Shown here one piece after another: positions 6,030 to 6,094 of a stretch of DNA of 6,094 nucleotides; the stretch's first letter is position 1, and each line of letters opens with the position of its first letter. Source of the DNA: Piscirickettsiaceae bacterium (GTDB lineage: Bacteria; Pseudomonadota; Gammaproteobacteria; Nitrosococcales; Methylophagaceae); the NCBI GenBank assembly GCA_018646825.1, contig JABGUA010000034.1:1-6094 (forward strand), in the 5' to 3' direction. The notes under the pieces were generated by a model. That model was given only the letters and a program-made list of their open reading frames with translations. It had not been told where the DNA came from and searched no databases. The position numbers and the translations under genes were made by a program.

Positions 6030-6094
6030 AGGTTGTTAAGTCATCTGACAATGTATCAAATTACCTTGATTGTTTTAGAGTGAGGCATCCTACG

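Noticed and set aside
6046..6058. TGATACATT as an extended -10 for the four-gene cluster
   Set aside because: Only 4 of 6 hexamer matches and no -35 at a suitable distance; the true promoter may lie outside the window.

Overview
The window looks like chromosomal DNA of an AT-rich gammaproteobacterium, probably marine or aquatic. The signs are a bacterial thiopurine methyltransferase next to an NhaA-type sodium/proton antiporter, a YdjM-type membrane protein beginning MDPLSQG, short intergenic gaps, and an overall GC content that looks to be around 40% (by eye, not computed). I cannot assign a genus. There is no rRNA, tRNA, transposase, integrase, phage gene or CRISPR array.

Left part (1-2650, all minus strand): an exported metallo-beta-lactamase-fold hydrolase is followed by a 219-base gap, then tpm and nhaA. 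The tpm stop and the nhaA start are only 47 bases apart with no visible terminator, so these two are probably co-transcribed. nhaA runs off the left edge of the window and lacks its C-terminal quarter. The gap upstream of tpm holds only short, broken coding-like traces.

Middle (2651-4151): a mostly non-coding stretch separates the leftward hydrolase gene from a rightward gene. It contains a probable promoter and a strong Shine-Dalgarno site for the hydrolase. It also contains a 51-codon plus-strand reading frame that encodes a signal-peptide-like segment followed directly by a tail resembling a PEP-CTERM/VPLPA-type sorting signal. This small gene is the most unusual thing in the window. A YdjM/DUF457-type membrane protein with a long C-terminal soluble part follows on the plus strand and ends three bases from the convergent next gene.

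Right part (4155-6019, all minus strand): four closely packed genes (gaps of 19, 12 and 28 bases) form a likely operon. In order of transcription they are an NTF2/SnoaL-like small protein, an acidic 110-residue protein I do not recognise, an exported phosphodiester-glycosidase (NAGPA-domain) protein, and a tryptophan-rich lipoprotein. Two of the four products are envelope proteins. Their shared role cannot be told from the sequence.
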